Part shown: positions 35,322 to 44,305 of the stretch, one piece after another
Layout of the letters: each line of letters starts with the position of its first letter
Position numbering within the stretch: the first letter of the stretch is position 1
DNA from: Pedobacter jeongneungensis
GTDB lineage: Bacteria; Bacteroidota; Bacteroidia; Sphingobacteriales; Sphingobacteriaceae
DNA length: 64,000 nt
NCBI RefSeq assembly: GCF_000633455.1
Contig: NZ_AYMG01000001.1
Location: forward strand, 1-64,000
Direction of reading: 5' to 3'
Notes under the pieces: generated by a model
The model's input: only the letters and a program-made list of their open reading frames with translations
What the model was told of the DNA's origin: nothing
The model's database searches: none
Program-made: the position numbers and the translations under genes

Positions 35322-37253
35322 CTACTTCTTCCCCGGCACCTGCTTAATCAACCAGTTCACCAAATCATTCGTGGCTTTAAAATTTTCAAATTCAGCAGGT
35401 AATTTTCTACCGTCGATATATTCATTATAAAACCAGGGATCGCCCACCGCGAAAACAGTTCCTTTGCCATATTTTGCTGTGGCGATAATCACATCTCCAT
35501 TATCGGTTAAAGCAGAAACCGCCGGACTTTTCGCCACAATGGTCGATATTTCTTTGATGTACACTTTTTTGGCTGTCTTGAAAATAGAATTGCCTGCCGG
35601 GATTTTTATTGCACCCTGTTCAAAATTTGCGCCCTGAACTTTATTGCGGCTATCTTCATTAAAATGGATACCAAATGTTTCTGGCAGTACATTGAATTTT
35701 GAAATTTCACAGTTGCCAACATCATTTAACAGCAATACCAAAACACCACCTGCCTTTACCCACTCACTAATCTGTTTGGCGTGTGCAGCATTCATGAAAT
35801 TCGGGTTTGCTGTTTCTTTTTCGGTATCCGGATCTACAATAATGTAAATGTTGGTTCCTTTTAAATTTGAAGCGGTAGGTGCAGCTTTAAGTGTACTGGT
35901 TTTTACACCAGCATCGCTAAATACTTTTCCGAATAAAGAGAACCCGTTGTTATCATCTTCTTCCCAAAGGTAATGGAAAGGGATTTTATCGCCCGTTGGC
36001 CCAGTCATGTATTCATTGTTGAAGAAATTATCAACCGTAACCGTTAAACCTTTACCAGGTTTTGGCAGCTGATCAACTTCCATCTCGGCAGCAGCACACA
36101 CAAATGCACCCATTCCTTTAGGATCGTTGGTGATTACTTTTTCACTGATGTAATAATCGAAGCTGCCATCGCGGTATTTCGGTTTTCCACCCAAACCAGA
36201 TACCGAAACGGTTTTAGTAAGGTTTACCCTTTCATCGCCTGCTTTTTCTATAAATTCTTTCTTTAAACCCGCATAACCTTTATTTGCAGCTGGCATAAAA
36301 GATGGCGCCAACCAACCCTTACGCACTCCTTTGGCCAGGCCATATACAAACATGCTCGATGCAGAACTTTCCAGGTAATTCCCTTTACGGGCTGGCATAT
36401 CTAAAATATCATACCAAACACTTGATTTTGGATCCTGGTATTTTACCGCCGCTGTTGCTGTACGGTTTAAAATGGCCAGTAATTCTTTTCGTTGCGGATG
36501 ATCGGCCGGAAAATTATCCAGCACATCTACCAAAGCCATAATGTACCAACCCATTGCCCTGGCCCAAAAATTTGGCGAGCGCCCGGTTGTTTTATCCGCC
36601 CACTGTTCGGTTCTGCTTTCATCATAGCCATGGTAAAGCAAACCTGTTTTTGCATCGCGGGCGTTTTTTTCCATGAGGATAAACTGTTTGGCGATGTCAT
36701 CAAAAGCAGCATCCTTTTTCATCAGTTTGGCATATTCTGCGTAAAAAGGCTCACCCATGTATAAACCATCCAGCCACATCTGGTTTGGATAAATTTTCTT
36801 ATGCCAAAAACCACCTTCTTTGGTACGTGGTTGTTTTTGTAACTGATCGTATAATTTAGTTGCCGCCAACAAGTATTTCTGCTGTCCGGTAACTTTATAG
36901 AGCAATAATAATGAACGACCATTTTTAATGTTGTCGATGTTAAAATCATCGGGCTTGTAAGTGGTGATATTTCCTTCTTTATCCAGATAAGCATCCATCG
37001 AACTTTGGATGTACTTAAAATATTTTCCATCGCCGGTATTGCGCCAAACCGCTGCTGCGCCTTCCAAAACTACCCCCATATCGTAGGACCATCTCGGGCC
37101 CTTTGGCCCTTTTAAAACGGTAGTGTCCTGCCAGAGTGTTTCCATCGCAGTTAAGGTTAACTGTTCTGATAATTTCTTTTGAGCAAATCCACTTTGAGAT
37201 AAAATCGAAAAACTGATAAGGGCAGCCGCTGTATATAAAATTGATCTTTTCAT
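35322..37253 (-). CDS. Unsaturated rhamnogalacturonyl/galacturonyl hydrolase GH105 with C-terminal DUF4350-like domain
   Basis: 643 residues, where plain GH105 enzymes have about 350-400. Signal peptide (MKRSILYTAAALISFSILSQSGFA). The (alpha/alpha)6-barrel part, about 30-390, has WSYDMGVVLEGAAAVWR, GGFWHKKIYPNQMWLDGLYMGEP with the catalytic Asp region, NFWARAMGWYIMAL and YLESSASSMFVYGLAKG. The C-terminal part (about 425-640; NNGFSLFGKVFSDAG, IIVDPDTEKETANPNF, KAGGVLVLL, GDPWFYNEYID) looks like a glutamine amidotransferase-like DUF4350 domain. GH105 removes the unsaturated uronate left by lyases. The role of the extra domain is unknown. Ends 5 bases from GH28. Confidence 0.88.
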   Translation of the reverse strand: MKRSILYTAAALISFSILSQSGFAQKKLSEQLTLTAMETLWQDTTVLKGPKGPRWSYDMGVVLEGAAAVWRNTGDGKYFKYIQSSMDAYLDKEGNITTYKPDDFNIDNIKNGRSLLLLYKVTGQQKYLLAATKLYDQLQKQPRTKEGGFWHKKIYPNQMWLDGLYMGEPFYAEYAKLMKKDAAFDDIAKQFILMEKNARDAKTGLLYHGYDESRTEQWADKTTGRSPNFWARAMGWYIMALVDVLDNFPADHPQRKELLAILNRTATAAVKYQDPKSSVWYDILDMPARKGNYLESSASSMFVYGLAKGVRKGWLAPSFMPAANKGYAGLKKEFIEKAGDERVNLTKTVSVSGLGGKPKYRDGSFDYYISEKVITNDPKGMGAFVCAAAEMEVDQLPKPGKGLTVTVDNFFNNEYMTGPTGDKIPFHYLWEEDDNNGFSLFGKVFSDAGVKTSTLKAAPTASNLKGTNIYIIVDPDTEKETANPNFMNAAHAKQISEWVKAGGVLVLLLNDVGNCEISKFNVLPETFGIHFNEDSRNKVQGANFEQGAIKIPAGNSIFKTAKKVYIKEISTIVAKSPAVSALTDNGDVIIATAKYGKGTVFAVGDPWFYNEYIDGRKLPAEFENFKATNDLVNWLIKQVPGKK

Positions 37254-37258
37254 TTTTA

Positions 37259-38929
37259 TTATTTTGAAATTTCCAGTGCTTTTTTATCTACTTCGGTGCC
37301 TAAAACAGAAGCTGTTTTCGCTTTGGACACATCGGTTGAGCTAATTTTTACCCCTTTTGATTTTTCACCAGAAACATCAAATAAAACTTTGCTGTTAGCT
37401 GGATAACTAAGGTTGCTGATGTTAATATTAGAGCCGTTCTGGATCATCACCACCGGACTGGTATTATCGGTAATTACGTTTACGTTTTTCAGGAAAATTC
37501 CTGCTGCCTCAATAATTTCGATGCCTTTTTTGGCTTTTATGGTTACATTTTCTAAATGCACATCTTTAATATTCATTTCTGGTAAGCCCCTGAAAAATAT
37601 TGCTTTTTCGGCACCGTTGGCCACTACATCTTTAATGTAAAAATTCTTAAACTGAGGAGTAGCTTCAGTAACCGGAACCGTTACCGTTTTAATGGCTTCA
37701 CGTTTTTCGCCAGCCAAAGGAACCGGATCAACCGCAGCATAATACATGTCGAATAAAATGGCTTCGCCAGGAATATCGATCATGTTGATATTATTGATGT
37801 AGATATTTTCTACCACACCACCACGACCGCGGGTGGTTTTAAAACGCAGACCAATATCGGTACCGATAAAAGAACAATCGTACACCCAGATATTTTTAGC
37901 ACCCCCGCTCATTTCGCTACCAATTACAAAACCACCATGGGCATGGTAAACAATATTATTTCTTACAATCACATTTTCTGTGGGTACACCACGCTTACGG
38001 CCAGCTTCGTCGCGACCAGATTTTATACAGATGCCATCATCGCCAACATCAAAAGTGCTGCCTTCGATTAATACATTTTTGCACGATTCTACATCAACAC
38101 CATCGCCATTTTGCGCAAACCATGGGTTTTTTACCTGTAAATTTCTTAGCGTTAAATCTTCACACAATAAAGGATGTAAATTCCAGGCAGGCGAATTTTG
38201 AAAGGTAACACCTTCTAAAAGAATCTTTTTACAACCTGTTAGCACCAATAAATTGGGGCGAAGGAAATCTTTAATATCATCATAATCAGCAGCAGTTTTT
38301 CCCGCTTCAATTACCCCGGCATTTTTGGTGTTAGAGCCTTTAACGGTTTTCTCAGATGGGTACCACATTTTGCCGTCTGCTTTAACGATACCTCCTGATG
38401 CAACGAGGTTTTTCCACTGTGTTTCGGTGAGTTTATCTTTTTTAACCATACGCCAGGCACCACCATTGCCATCGATGATCCCGCTTCCGGTAATGGCAAT
38501 ATTCTCGAGGTTTACACCCGAAATCGGGCTCTGGTTCCGCCACGCCGGCTGACCTTCCCAATTGCCCTGAACGAGTTTATACTGGTTAAAATCGGCCGTA
38601 AACTGAAGGATGGCATCGCGTTTTAAATGAAGGTTTACATTGCTTTTTAATTCGATTGGTCCGGTTAACCACAAACCAGAGGGAATTAGCACCACACCAC
38701 CACCTTTTTGGCTTACACTGGCAATGGTTTTATTAATGCTTTGAGTATTTAAAGTAATGCCATCGCCTTTTGCCCCGAAATTAACGATGCTTGTTGTGTC
38801 CTGTTTAAATTTAACCTGCTGTATAATGGGTAAACTTTGCTTTTGTTGAGCCATAGCCGTTGCAGAAGATAAAATTAAGCATGCGAGAGCTACTTTAATA
38901 TGGCATAAACTACCAGAAATATGTTTCAT
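37259..38929 (-). CDS. Polygalacturonase-type glycoside hydrolase GH28
   Basis: 556 residues from ATG 38929, chosen because MKHISGSLCHIKVALACLIL is a signal peptide; the frame is open to 39013. Right-handed beta-helix with GH28 motifs: QNGDGVDVESC (about 290), FDVGDDGICIKSG (DD pair, about 308-320), AHGGFVIGSEMSG (His) and LRFKTTRGRGG (R-x-K). It hydrolyses alpha-1,4-linked galacturonate, perhaps exo. The GH105 gene follows 5 bases after its stop. Its own promoter is likely because a terminator precedes it and an operator-like word is about 80 bases upstream. Confidence 0.93.
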   Translation of the reverse strand: MKHISGSLCHIKVALACLILSSATAMAQQKQSLPIIQQVKFKQDTTSIVNFGAKGDGITLNTQSINKTIASVSQKGGGVVLIPSGLWLTGPIELKSNVNLHLKRDAILQFTADFNQYKLVQGNWEGQPAWRNQSPISGVNLENIAITGSGIIDGNGGAWRMVKKDKLTETQWKNLVASGGIVKADGKMWYPSEKTVKGSNTKNAGVIEAGKTAADYDDIKDFLRPNLLVLTGCKKILLEGVTFQNSPAWNLHPLLCEDLTLRNLQVKNPWFAQNGDGVDVESCKNVLIEGSTFDVGDDGICIKSGRDEAGRKRGVPTENVIVRNNIVYHAHGGFVIGSEMSGGAKNIWVYDCSFIGTDIGLRFKTTRGRGGVVENIYINNINMIDIPGEAILFDMYYAAVDPVPLAGEKREAIKTVTVPVTEATPQFKNFYIKDVVANGAEKAIFFRGLPEMNIKDVHLENVTIKAKKGIEIIEAAGIFLKNVNVITDNTSPVVMIQNGSNINISNLSYPANSKVLFDVSGEKSKGVKISSTDVSKAKTASVLGTEVDKKALEISK

Positions 38930-39006
38930 TATTTGCGCTGTTAAATTATACTTGGTTATTGTAATAACAAGTGTACGTTGTTTGCAGTTAAAACAGAAGA
39001 GAAATC

Positions 39007-39022
39007 TATGCAATCGTTACCG
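39007..39022 (-). promoter_or_regulatory. Operator-like word upstream of GH28
   Basis: On the minus strand CGGTAACGATTGCATA, close to GGGAACGATTGCACA at 40196-40210 and GGGAACGTTTGCACA at 14991-15005. It lies 78-93 bases before the GH28 start, downstream of the pectinesterase terminator (39034-39060), as a promoter site would. Confidence 0.45.
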
Positions 39023-39033
39023 GAAAACTTAAC

Positions 39034-39060
39034 AAAAAAGCGCCTCAAAAAAGACGCTTA
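39034..39060 (-). terminator. Rho-independent terminator of the second pectinesterase
   Basis: On the minus strand AAGCGTC pairs with GGCGCTT (G-T allowed) around a TTTTTTGA loop and is followed by a T run. It separates pectinesterase from GH28. Confidence 0.8.
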
Positions 39061-39088
39061 AACGCTGTATAACAACAAGTTAAATGAC

Positions 39089-40045
39089 TTATTTCGCCTC
39101 CGGATCCCATCCACGGAAAACGTTTTCCAAAATGTAGCCCTTATACTCATTATCAGTTAATTGGTGCGACCAATTGGCCCTATTTTTAGGATCGGCACCT
39201 TTCCCAGTGCTTTTATATTCAGCATAATAAGCCGTTTTTTCATTGCTTTCTTTGCACCAGTTGTTCCAGCCTTCAGGGCGGATAAAATCTGGCAACTCAC
39301 AATTGAGGTAGGCAACTTTAGCATAAGGCCTCCAGGGGCGGCCGAGGTAAAAACTATTGGCAGGAGCATCTCCCTTGATTTTACATTTATTTAATACATA
39401 GCCAAATTTTGTGGTATCGGCCGTTGAAGCCGCCGTAATATAACCCGCTTTTTTGCAAAAAATGGTACAGCTTTCGAACCATGCGGTAGAAGCGCCGAAA
39501 ATAAAATCTACTGTTCCCTCTATGTAGCAATTTTTATAGTATTGACGGTTATTGCCACCATAAGTGTAAAGTGTATCCTGAAAACCCAAAAACCGGCAGT
39601 TGGTGAAAATCAGTTTATCGCCACCTGCCCAAACAGCCACTGCTTGTCCCACCGGACCAGATGAGTTTTCGAAAGTGATGTTCTCGGCAGAAAAGCCTTC
39701 GCCATAAATGTAAAAGCTTGATGATCCCGAAGTGCCTTTTTCTTCGCCAAAAGCATTTTTTTTCTGGGCAAAATCATCATAGGTTAAAATGGTTTCATTT
39801 AAGCTTTCTCCAATAAACCTTACATTTTTTTTAGAGGCCGCCAATACCAGCTTCTCTTTATAAATGCCTTTTTTGATAAATATAATAGTGATTTTATTCC
39901 TGAAATCGGGTACGGCATGGATGGCCTCCTGTACGGTTTTAAAATTTCCGCTTCCATCGGCTGCCACCACAAAATCGGGTTTAACATCCAGGGCATAAAC
40001 TCCAGATGAAATACTTATCAGTAAAAATAGGATGATTGCTTTCAT
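39089..40045 (-). CDS. Pectin methylesterase, CE8 (second copy)
   Basis: 318 residues with signal peptide (MKAIILFLLISISSGVYA). Catalytic set: GQAVAVW, CRFLGFQDTLY, CYIEGTVDFIFG, YLGRPWRPYAK. Compared with the copy at 22162-23184, all active-site blocks are kept but the sequence between them differs, so these are diverged paralogues and perhaps have different methyl patterns. It is transcribed from the divergent region shared with GH43 (40046-40483). A terminator follows it. Confidence 0.93.
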   Translation of the reverse strand: MKAIILFLLISISSGVYALDVKPDFVVAADGSGNFKTVQEAIHAVPDFRNKITIIFIKKGIYKEKLVLAASKKNVRFIGESLNETILTYDDFAQKKNAFGEEKGTSGSSSFYIYGEGFSAENITFENSSGPVGQAVAVWAGGDKLIFTNCRFLGFQDTLYTYGGNNRQYYKNCYIEGTVDFIFGASTAWFESCTIFCKKAGYITAASTADTTKFGYVLNKCKIKGDAPANSFYLGRPWRPYAKVAYLNCELPDFIRPEGWNNWCKESNEKTAYYAEYKSTGKGADPKNRANWSHQLTDNEYKGYILENVFRGWDPEAK

Positions 40046-40181
40046 ATCAATTTGGTTAGGCTAAAATTAAAATCGGCCACGTAAAAGTATAAACTTTGTA
40101 ACGCAGCCGTGTTTTAAAATATATGATGAACAATTTTAAACATTAATATCGAAGTGGAAGAAGTTTTTAGCAGATTAAACA

Positions 40182-40210
40182 TTGCAAACGATGTCGGGAA
40201 CGATTGCACA
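40182..40210 (+). promoter_or_regulatory. Operator-like pair in the pectinesterase/GH43 divergent region
   Basis: TTGCAAACG(AT) at 40182-40190 and GGGAACGATTGCACA at 40196-40210, in opposite orientation about 5 bases apart. The second shares 14 of 15 bases with the susC-region copy at 14991-15005 (A versus T). It lies 137-152 bases before the pectinesterase start and 274-289 before GH43. Confidence 0.55.
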
Positions 40211-40280
40211 ATAACAACTTGTCTTAAAATAAAAAAAGGCTTAATCTTGTTGATAGGCTAATTGATAAAATACACGAGTC

Positions 40281-40401
40281 TGTATCATAATTATAGAATT
40301 GTCATCCTGAGCTTGTCGAAGGAGTCGTTTTTAAATGTTTTACAAGGCATTTCGACAGGCTCAACGTGACAAAATCGAAGTGAATTACAACTTATGATAC
40401 A
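40281..40401. repeat. Nested inverted-repeat element, family B, copy 2
   Basis: Outer pair TGTATCATAA (40281-40290) and TTATGATACA (40392-40401) encloses TGTCATCCTGAGCTTGTCGAA and its mirror TTCGACAGGCTCAACGTGACA at 40300-40371. No gene in 40046-40483. A short GCGCGGGAATG-type palindrome (CCCGCCTGCGCGGG) follows at about 40430-40446. Confidence 0.8.
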
Positions 40402-40483
40402 ACCTCATATCACAAACCACATTAAGATTCCCGCCTGCGCGGGAATGACGTAAGACCAAATATTAAAAAAACATCATTGTAAG

Positions 40484-42124
40484 ATGAAATATCTATACAG
40501 TTCAATCCTATTTTTAAGTGTTAGCATCAATGCCTTTGCCCAACAAATGCCAGATAACCGTTATGTTTCTAAAGTTTGGGTGTCTGATTTAGGTAATGGA
40601 ACTTATAAAAACCCGGTAATTAATGCAGATTATTCCGATCCTGATGCCATCCGTGTGGGTGACGATTTTTATATGATCGCCTCCAGTTTTGATGCCGTCC
40701 CCGGATTACCGATTTTGCACTCAAAAGATCTGGTCAACTGGAAAATCATCGGTCATGCCTTAAAACGCCAGCCTCCCTTTGATCATTTCGAAAAAACACA
40801 ACATGGTAATGGCGTTTGGGCGCCTGCTATTCGTTATCATAATGGCGAATTTTACATTTATTACCCGGATCCCGATTTTGGTATTTATTTAACCAAGGCT
40901 AAATCCATAACCGGCGAGTGGTCTGCACCTAAATTGGTTGCTGAAGGCAAGGGATTGATTGATCCCTGCCCGTTTTGGGATGAAGATGGCAAAGCTTATC
41001 TGGCTTATGCTTATGCAGGCAGCCGAGCCGGGATTAAAAGCGTATTAGCGATCATGCCATTAACTAACGATGGCTCAAAAGCGACAGAAACGGGTAGAAT
41101 TGTTTATGATGGACATGAGCTCGACCCCACCATCGAAGGACCAAAATTTTACAAACGCAACGGCTATTACTATCTGTTTGCACCTGCTGGTGGCGTTTCC
41201 ACCGGCTGGCAATTGATTCTAAGAAGTAAAAACATTTATGGTCCTTATGAAAGAAAAGTAGCCATGGATCAGGGAAAATCTGCGGTAAACGGTCCACATC
41301 AAGGTGCTTGGGTAAACACGCAAACCGGTGAAGATTGGTTCCTGCATTTTCAGGATAAAGATGCTTACGGCCGGGTGGTACACCTGCAGCCCATGAAATG
41401 GATCAATAACTGGCCAGTTATCGGCCTTGATGCAGATGGCAACGGAAAAGGCGAACCCGTCATCACCTATAAAAAACCAAATGTGGGTAAGTTTTTCCCA
41501 ATTGAAACACCGGCGGAGAGTGATGAGTTTGGTACAGCAAAATTAAGTTTGCAATGGCAATGGCAGGCTAATCCGCAACCTACCTGGTTATTTACGGATG
41601 CCGAAAAGGGCTTGTTAAAGCTCTACACTTCGAAAATTCCTGATGAGGCTAAAAACCTTTGGGATGTTCCGAACCTGTTGATGCAAAAATTTCCTGCTGA
41701 TGAATTTATGGCAACAACGAAACTCAACTTTAAACCTAATCCAAAATTAGAGGGTGAAAAAACAGGTTTAGTAATCATGGGAAGAAGTTATGCACAGATT
41801 AGCATCAAAAGCAAAAAAGACGGTTTATACCTCATGTATGGTGTTTGCCAGAATGCGGATAAGGGAAAGGCAGAGAATGAAAAAGAAATTGCCAGGCTTA
41901 AATCGGGCTTGGTTTATTTTCGCGTAAAAGTTGCTGGAGGCGCAAAATGCCAGTTCAGTTATAGTGAAGATGGCATAAATTTCACCAATGTGGGTGATGA
42001 ATTTCAAGCCACTGCCGGACAATGGATCGGTGCTAAAATGGGAATATTTGCCATTAGAGATACCCAGACAAACGATTCTGGAAATGCCGAATATGATTGG
42101 TTCCGCGTACAACCTTTAAAATAA
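40484..42124 (+). CDS. Glycoside hydrolase GH43 (arabinofuranosidase/xylosidase-like) with C-terminal beta-sandwich
   Basis: 546 residues with signal peptide (MKYLYSSILFLSVSINAFAQ). Five-blade propeller with catalytic base Asp in ADYSDPDAIRVG (about 50), modulator Asp in GLIDPCPFWDEDG (about 160) and acid Glu in LDPTIEGPKFY (about 217). A concanavalin-like DUF1349-type domain fills about 345-546 (LQWQWQANPQPTWLF, FRVKVAGGAKCQFSYS). Arabinose or xylose side chains of pectin are the likely targets. The length and C-domain match the GH43 subfamily type with a beta-sandwich. The acetylesterase gene starts 3 bases after its stop, so they are an operon. Confidence 0.9.
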   Translation: MKYLYSSILFLSVSINAFAQQMPDNRYVSKVWVSDLGNGTYKNPVINADYSDPDAIRVGDDFYMIASSFDAVPGLPILHSKDLVNWKIIGHALKRQPPFDHFEKTQHGNGVWAPAIRYHNGEFYIYYPDPDFGIYLTKAKSITGEWSAPKLVAEGKGLIDPCPFWDEDGKAYLAYAYAGSRAGIKSVLAIMPLTNDGSKATETGRIVYDGHELDPTIEGPKFYKRNGYYYLFAPAGGVSTGWQLILRSKNIYGPYERKVAMDQGKSAVNGPHQGAWVNTQTGEDWFLHFQDKDAYGRVVHLQPMKWINNWPVIGLDADGNGKGEPVITYKKPNVGKFFPIETPAESDEFGTAKLSLQWQWQANPQPTWLFTDAEKGLLKLYTSKIPDEAKNLWDVPNLLMQKFPADEFMATTKLNFKPNPKLEGEKTGLVIMGRSYAQISIKSKKDGLYLMYGVCQNADKGKAENEKEIARLKSGLVYFRVKVAGGAKCQFSYSEDGINFTNVGDEFQATAGQWIGAKMGIFAIRDTQTNDSGNAEYDWFRVQPLK

Positions 42125-42127
42125 AAT

Positions 42128-42919
42128 ATGATGAAAAAATATAAATTTCTTATTGCAGCACTTGGTGCTATTTTACTAATGTCTTTCATCGTCAAACCTA
42201 AACCCGTTAAAGTTTATTTAATTGGCGATTCTACAGTTGCAGATTATACTCTGGATGAAGGTTATATGCAAAAGAAATACCCCATTACGGGTTGGGGACA
42301 GGTTTTTCAACAGTTTTTAACAAAAGACAATTTAAAAAAATTAAACAAACTGATTAAAAGCGATAGTGCTTTGGTCGTTGATAAAGCAAAAGGCGGAAGA
42401 AGCACGAGAACTTTTTTTGAAGAGGGAAGGTGGAAAGATGTTTTATCAACTTTAGACAAAAATGATCTGGTATTGATCCAGTTTGGACATAACGATGCGG
42501 CAAAAGACAAACCCGAACGTTATGTAAATATTCCGGGATATAAAGATTTTTTAAGGATGTATGTGAAGGAAACCAGAGCGAAAGGTGCTTTACCAATCCT
42601 CATTACACCAGTTACCCGAAATTACCCATGGAAAGACGGTAAATTAGGCAGTGCGCATGGCGAATATCCTCAGGCCGTAAAGGATGTGGCGAAAGAATTA
42701 AATGTACCAGTTATTGATCTTACTTCACTTTCAGCTGATTTTTTCACTACCAAAGGCAACGAATTTGTAAGCAAAAATTACTTTATGAATTTAGATTCGG
42801 CGAAATATGAAGCTTACCCGAAAGGACAAAAAGATAACACGCATTTCCAGCCAGAAGGGGCTAAGGAAGTTGCGAGGTTGGTATATGAGGAATTGAAGAA
42901 GATTAACCATAAAGCATAA
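42128..42919 (+). CDS. Rhamnogalacturonan acetylesterase-type SGNH hydrolase (second copy)
   Basis: 263 residues with hydrophobic N-terminus (MMKKYKFLIAALGAILLMSFIV). SGNH blocks: LIGDSTVADYT, AKGGRSTRTF, IQFGHNDAAKDK and DNTHFQPEGA. All catalytic residues of the CE12 type are there. It is 3 bases after GH43. Relative to the copy at 23189-23929 it has a longer middle (about 20 residues more, around FEEGRWKDVLSTLDK). Acetyl removal from pectin backbones is the expected role. Start ATG 42128, next to a second ATG. Confidence 0.88.
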   Translation: MMKKYKFLIAALGAILLMSFIVKPKPVKVYLIGDSTVADYTLDEGYMQKKYPITGWGQVFQQFLTKDNLKKLNKLIKSDSALVVDKAKGGRSTRTFFEEGRWKDVLSTLDKNDLVLIQFGHNDAAKDKPERYVNIPGYKDFLRMYVKETRAKGALPILITPVTRNYPWKDGKLGSAHGEYPQAVKDVAKELNVPVIDLTSLSADFFTTKGNEFVSKNYFMNLDSAKYEAYPKGQKDNTHFQPEGAKEVARLVYEELKKINHKA

Positions 42920-42965
42920 TGGTTAACCACTAAGACACGAAGTCGCGAAGGATTTTTATTAATAA

Positions 42966-42994
42966 ACCTATGAGGTTTTTGAAACCTCATAGGT
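42966..42994. repeat. Perfect 13-bp hairpin with 3-base loop downstream of the pectin locus
   Basis: ACCTATGAGGTTT-TTG-AAACCTCATAGGT. It ends the GH43-acetylesterase operon on the plus strand and lies in front of the convergent AhpD-like gene, so it may be a bidirectional terminator without a strong T tract. The same style of three-base-loop hairpin is at 23927-23973 and 49632-49654. Confidence 0.65.
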
Positions 42995-43006
42995 CTGATG
43001 GGTTGT

Positions 43007-43441
43007 TTAGCCCACCATTACTTTTGCGGTAATAGCGAGCCTGTTCCAGGCATTGATGGTTACAATGGCCATAATAAGCTGTGCCACCTCTTGCTCATTG
43101 AAAAAACTTGCTACTTTTTGGTAAGTGGCATCAGAAACGTGGTTGGCAATTAAGGTTACTTCTTCTGTTAAAGCCAAAACTGCTTTTTCCTTTTCAGTAA
43201 ATAAAGTTGTTTCTTTCCAGGCATTTAATAGATATAAACGTTGTTCGGTTTCACCTATTTTACGTGCATCGGTAGAGTGCATATTTAAGCAAAATGCACA
43301 GCCGTTAATCTGCGAAGCACGCATTTTGATCAGTTCTAAAAGGATTGGATCTAGTTTGCTGGTTGATAAATATTTCTCTAAACCATACATGGCTTGATAA
43401 GCTGCAGGTTCTACTTTTGGGATATCAATTCTGTTTTCCAT
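43007..43441 (-). CDS. AhpD-like carboxymuconolactone decarboxylase family protein
   Basis: 144 residues. The alkylhydroperoxidase D-type thiol pair is in INGCAFCLNMHSTDARKIG (about residues 45-63), with the histidine six residues after the second Cys, as in AhpD. The rest (LNAWKETTLFTEKEKAVLALTEEV) is the four-helix CMD fold. Such proteins usually protect against peroxides or act in unknown redox reactions. It is on the same strand as the Crp/Fnr regulator upstream, 237 bases away, so the regulator probably controls it. Confidence 0.85.
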   Translation of the reverse strand: MENRIDIPKVEPAAYQAMYGLEKYLSTSKLDPILLELIKMRASQINGCAFCLNMHSTDARKIGETEQRLYLLNAWKETTLFTEKEKAVLALTEEVTLIANHVSDATYQKVASFFNEQEVAQLIMAIVTINAWNRLAITAKVMVG

Positions 43442-43678
43442 TTTATTTGTTTTTTGATTACGATGTAAAGGTCGGCATCATAAAAAACAAAAAACTTAAT
43501 GTAGTTTAAGAAATGAATTTTCTAACCGCAAAGGGCACAAAGGCTTTCGCAAAGTTAGACAGCTGTGTTTTTTTAGCCATGGAGGCACGGATACACATCG
43601 CGAATCAAATTCTCCGTGTTAATCTATGTTTCCGTGGCTGATCATCAATGTAAGCCTAATTTTGCGGTTAACAAACAA

Positions 43679-44248
43679 TTATTTCTTCGCCCTGATTTTA
43701 CTTAAAAACTCCGGCGTAAAACCCAGGTATGAGGCCAGCATGTATTGCGGCACGCGCTGTACAAATTCGGGAAATAAACTGTTAAAATGGCGATACCTTT
43801 CTTCTGCAGTCTGGCTGTAAAGGAATTTTATCCGCCGTTGCGAGGCCTGATGATTTTTCTGCAAGATCAACCTGAAATATCTTTCCAGCTTGGGCAGTTT
43901 ATGAAACATTTCATCATAATGATGGTGCTCAATGGCAATTACATCGGTGGCTTCTGCTGCCTGGATATAAAATTCTGTCGGTTGTTGAAAAAGGAAGCTG
44001 GTTAGATCGGTAATCCACCAGTTTTCGATGGCGAACTGGGTGGTTTGCTCCGCACCTTTAATGTCAATAAAATAAAGCCTTAGGCAGCCCTTCACTACAA
44101 AATAATTAGCCCTGCAGGTTTGTCCTTCCGTTAACAAAAAGGCTTTCTTTTTAACTGAAAAAGATTTGAGCATCGATGCCAGCATTTCCTGCTCATCGCT
44201 ACTCAAATCTATAAATCTATTAATATGGCTATAAAGTGCACTATACAT
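43679..44248 (-). CDS. Crp/Fnr-family transcriptional regulator (second)
   Basis: 189 residues, same length and layout as the one at 2207-2776. N-terminal sensor barrel (LTEGQTCRANYFVVKGCLRLYF, about 38-60) and very short C-terminal HTH (VPQYMLASYLGFTPEFLSKI). Its genomic neighbour downstream on the same strand is an AhpD-like gene, a common pairing in Bacteroidota. Targets and ligand unknown. Spacer 43442-43678 contains only CACAAAGG-type and CCGTGTTAATC-type repeat words. Confidence 0.87.
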   Translation of the reverse strand: MYSALYSHINRFIDLSSDEQEMLASMLKSFSVKKKAFLLTEGQTCRANYFVVKGCLRLYFIDIKGAEQTTQFAIENWWITDLTSFLFQQPTEFYIQAAEATDVIAIEHHHYDEMFHKLPKLERYFRLILQKNHQASQRRIKFLYSQTAEERYRHFNSLFPEFVQRVPQYMLASYLGFTPEFLSKIRAKK

Positions 44249-44305
44249 GTTATCTTATTGATTATGCTAAAATAAACATAATTATAAGAAACCTAATCTA
44301 TCGTG

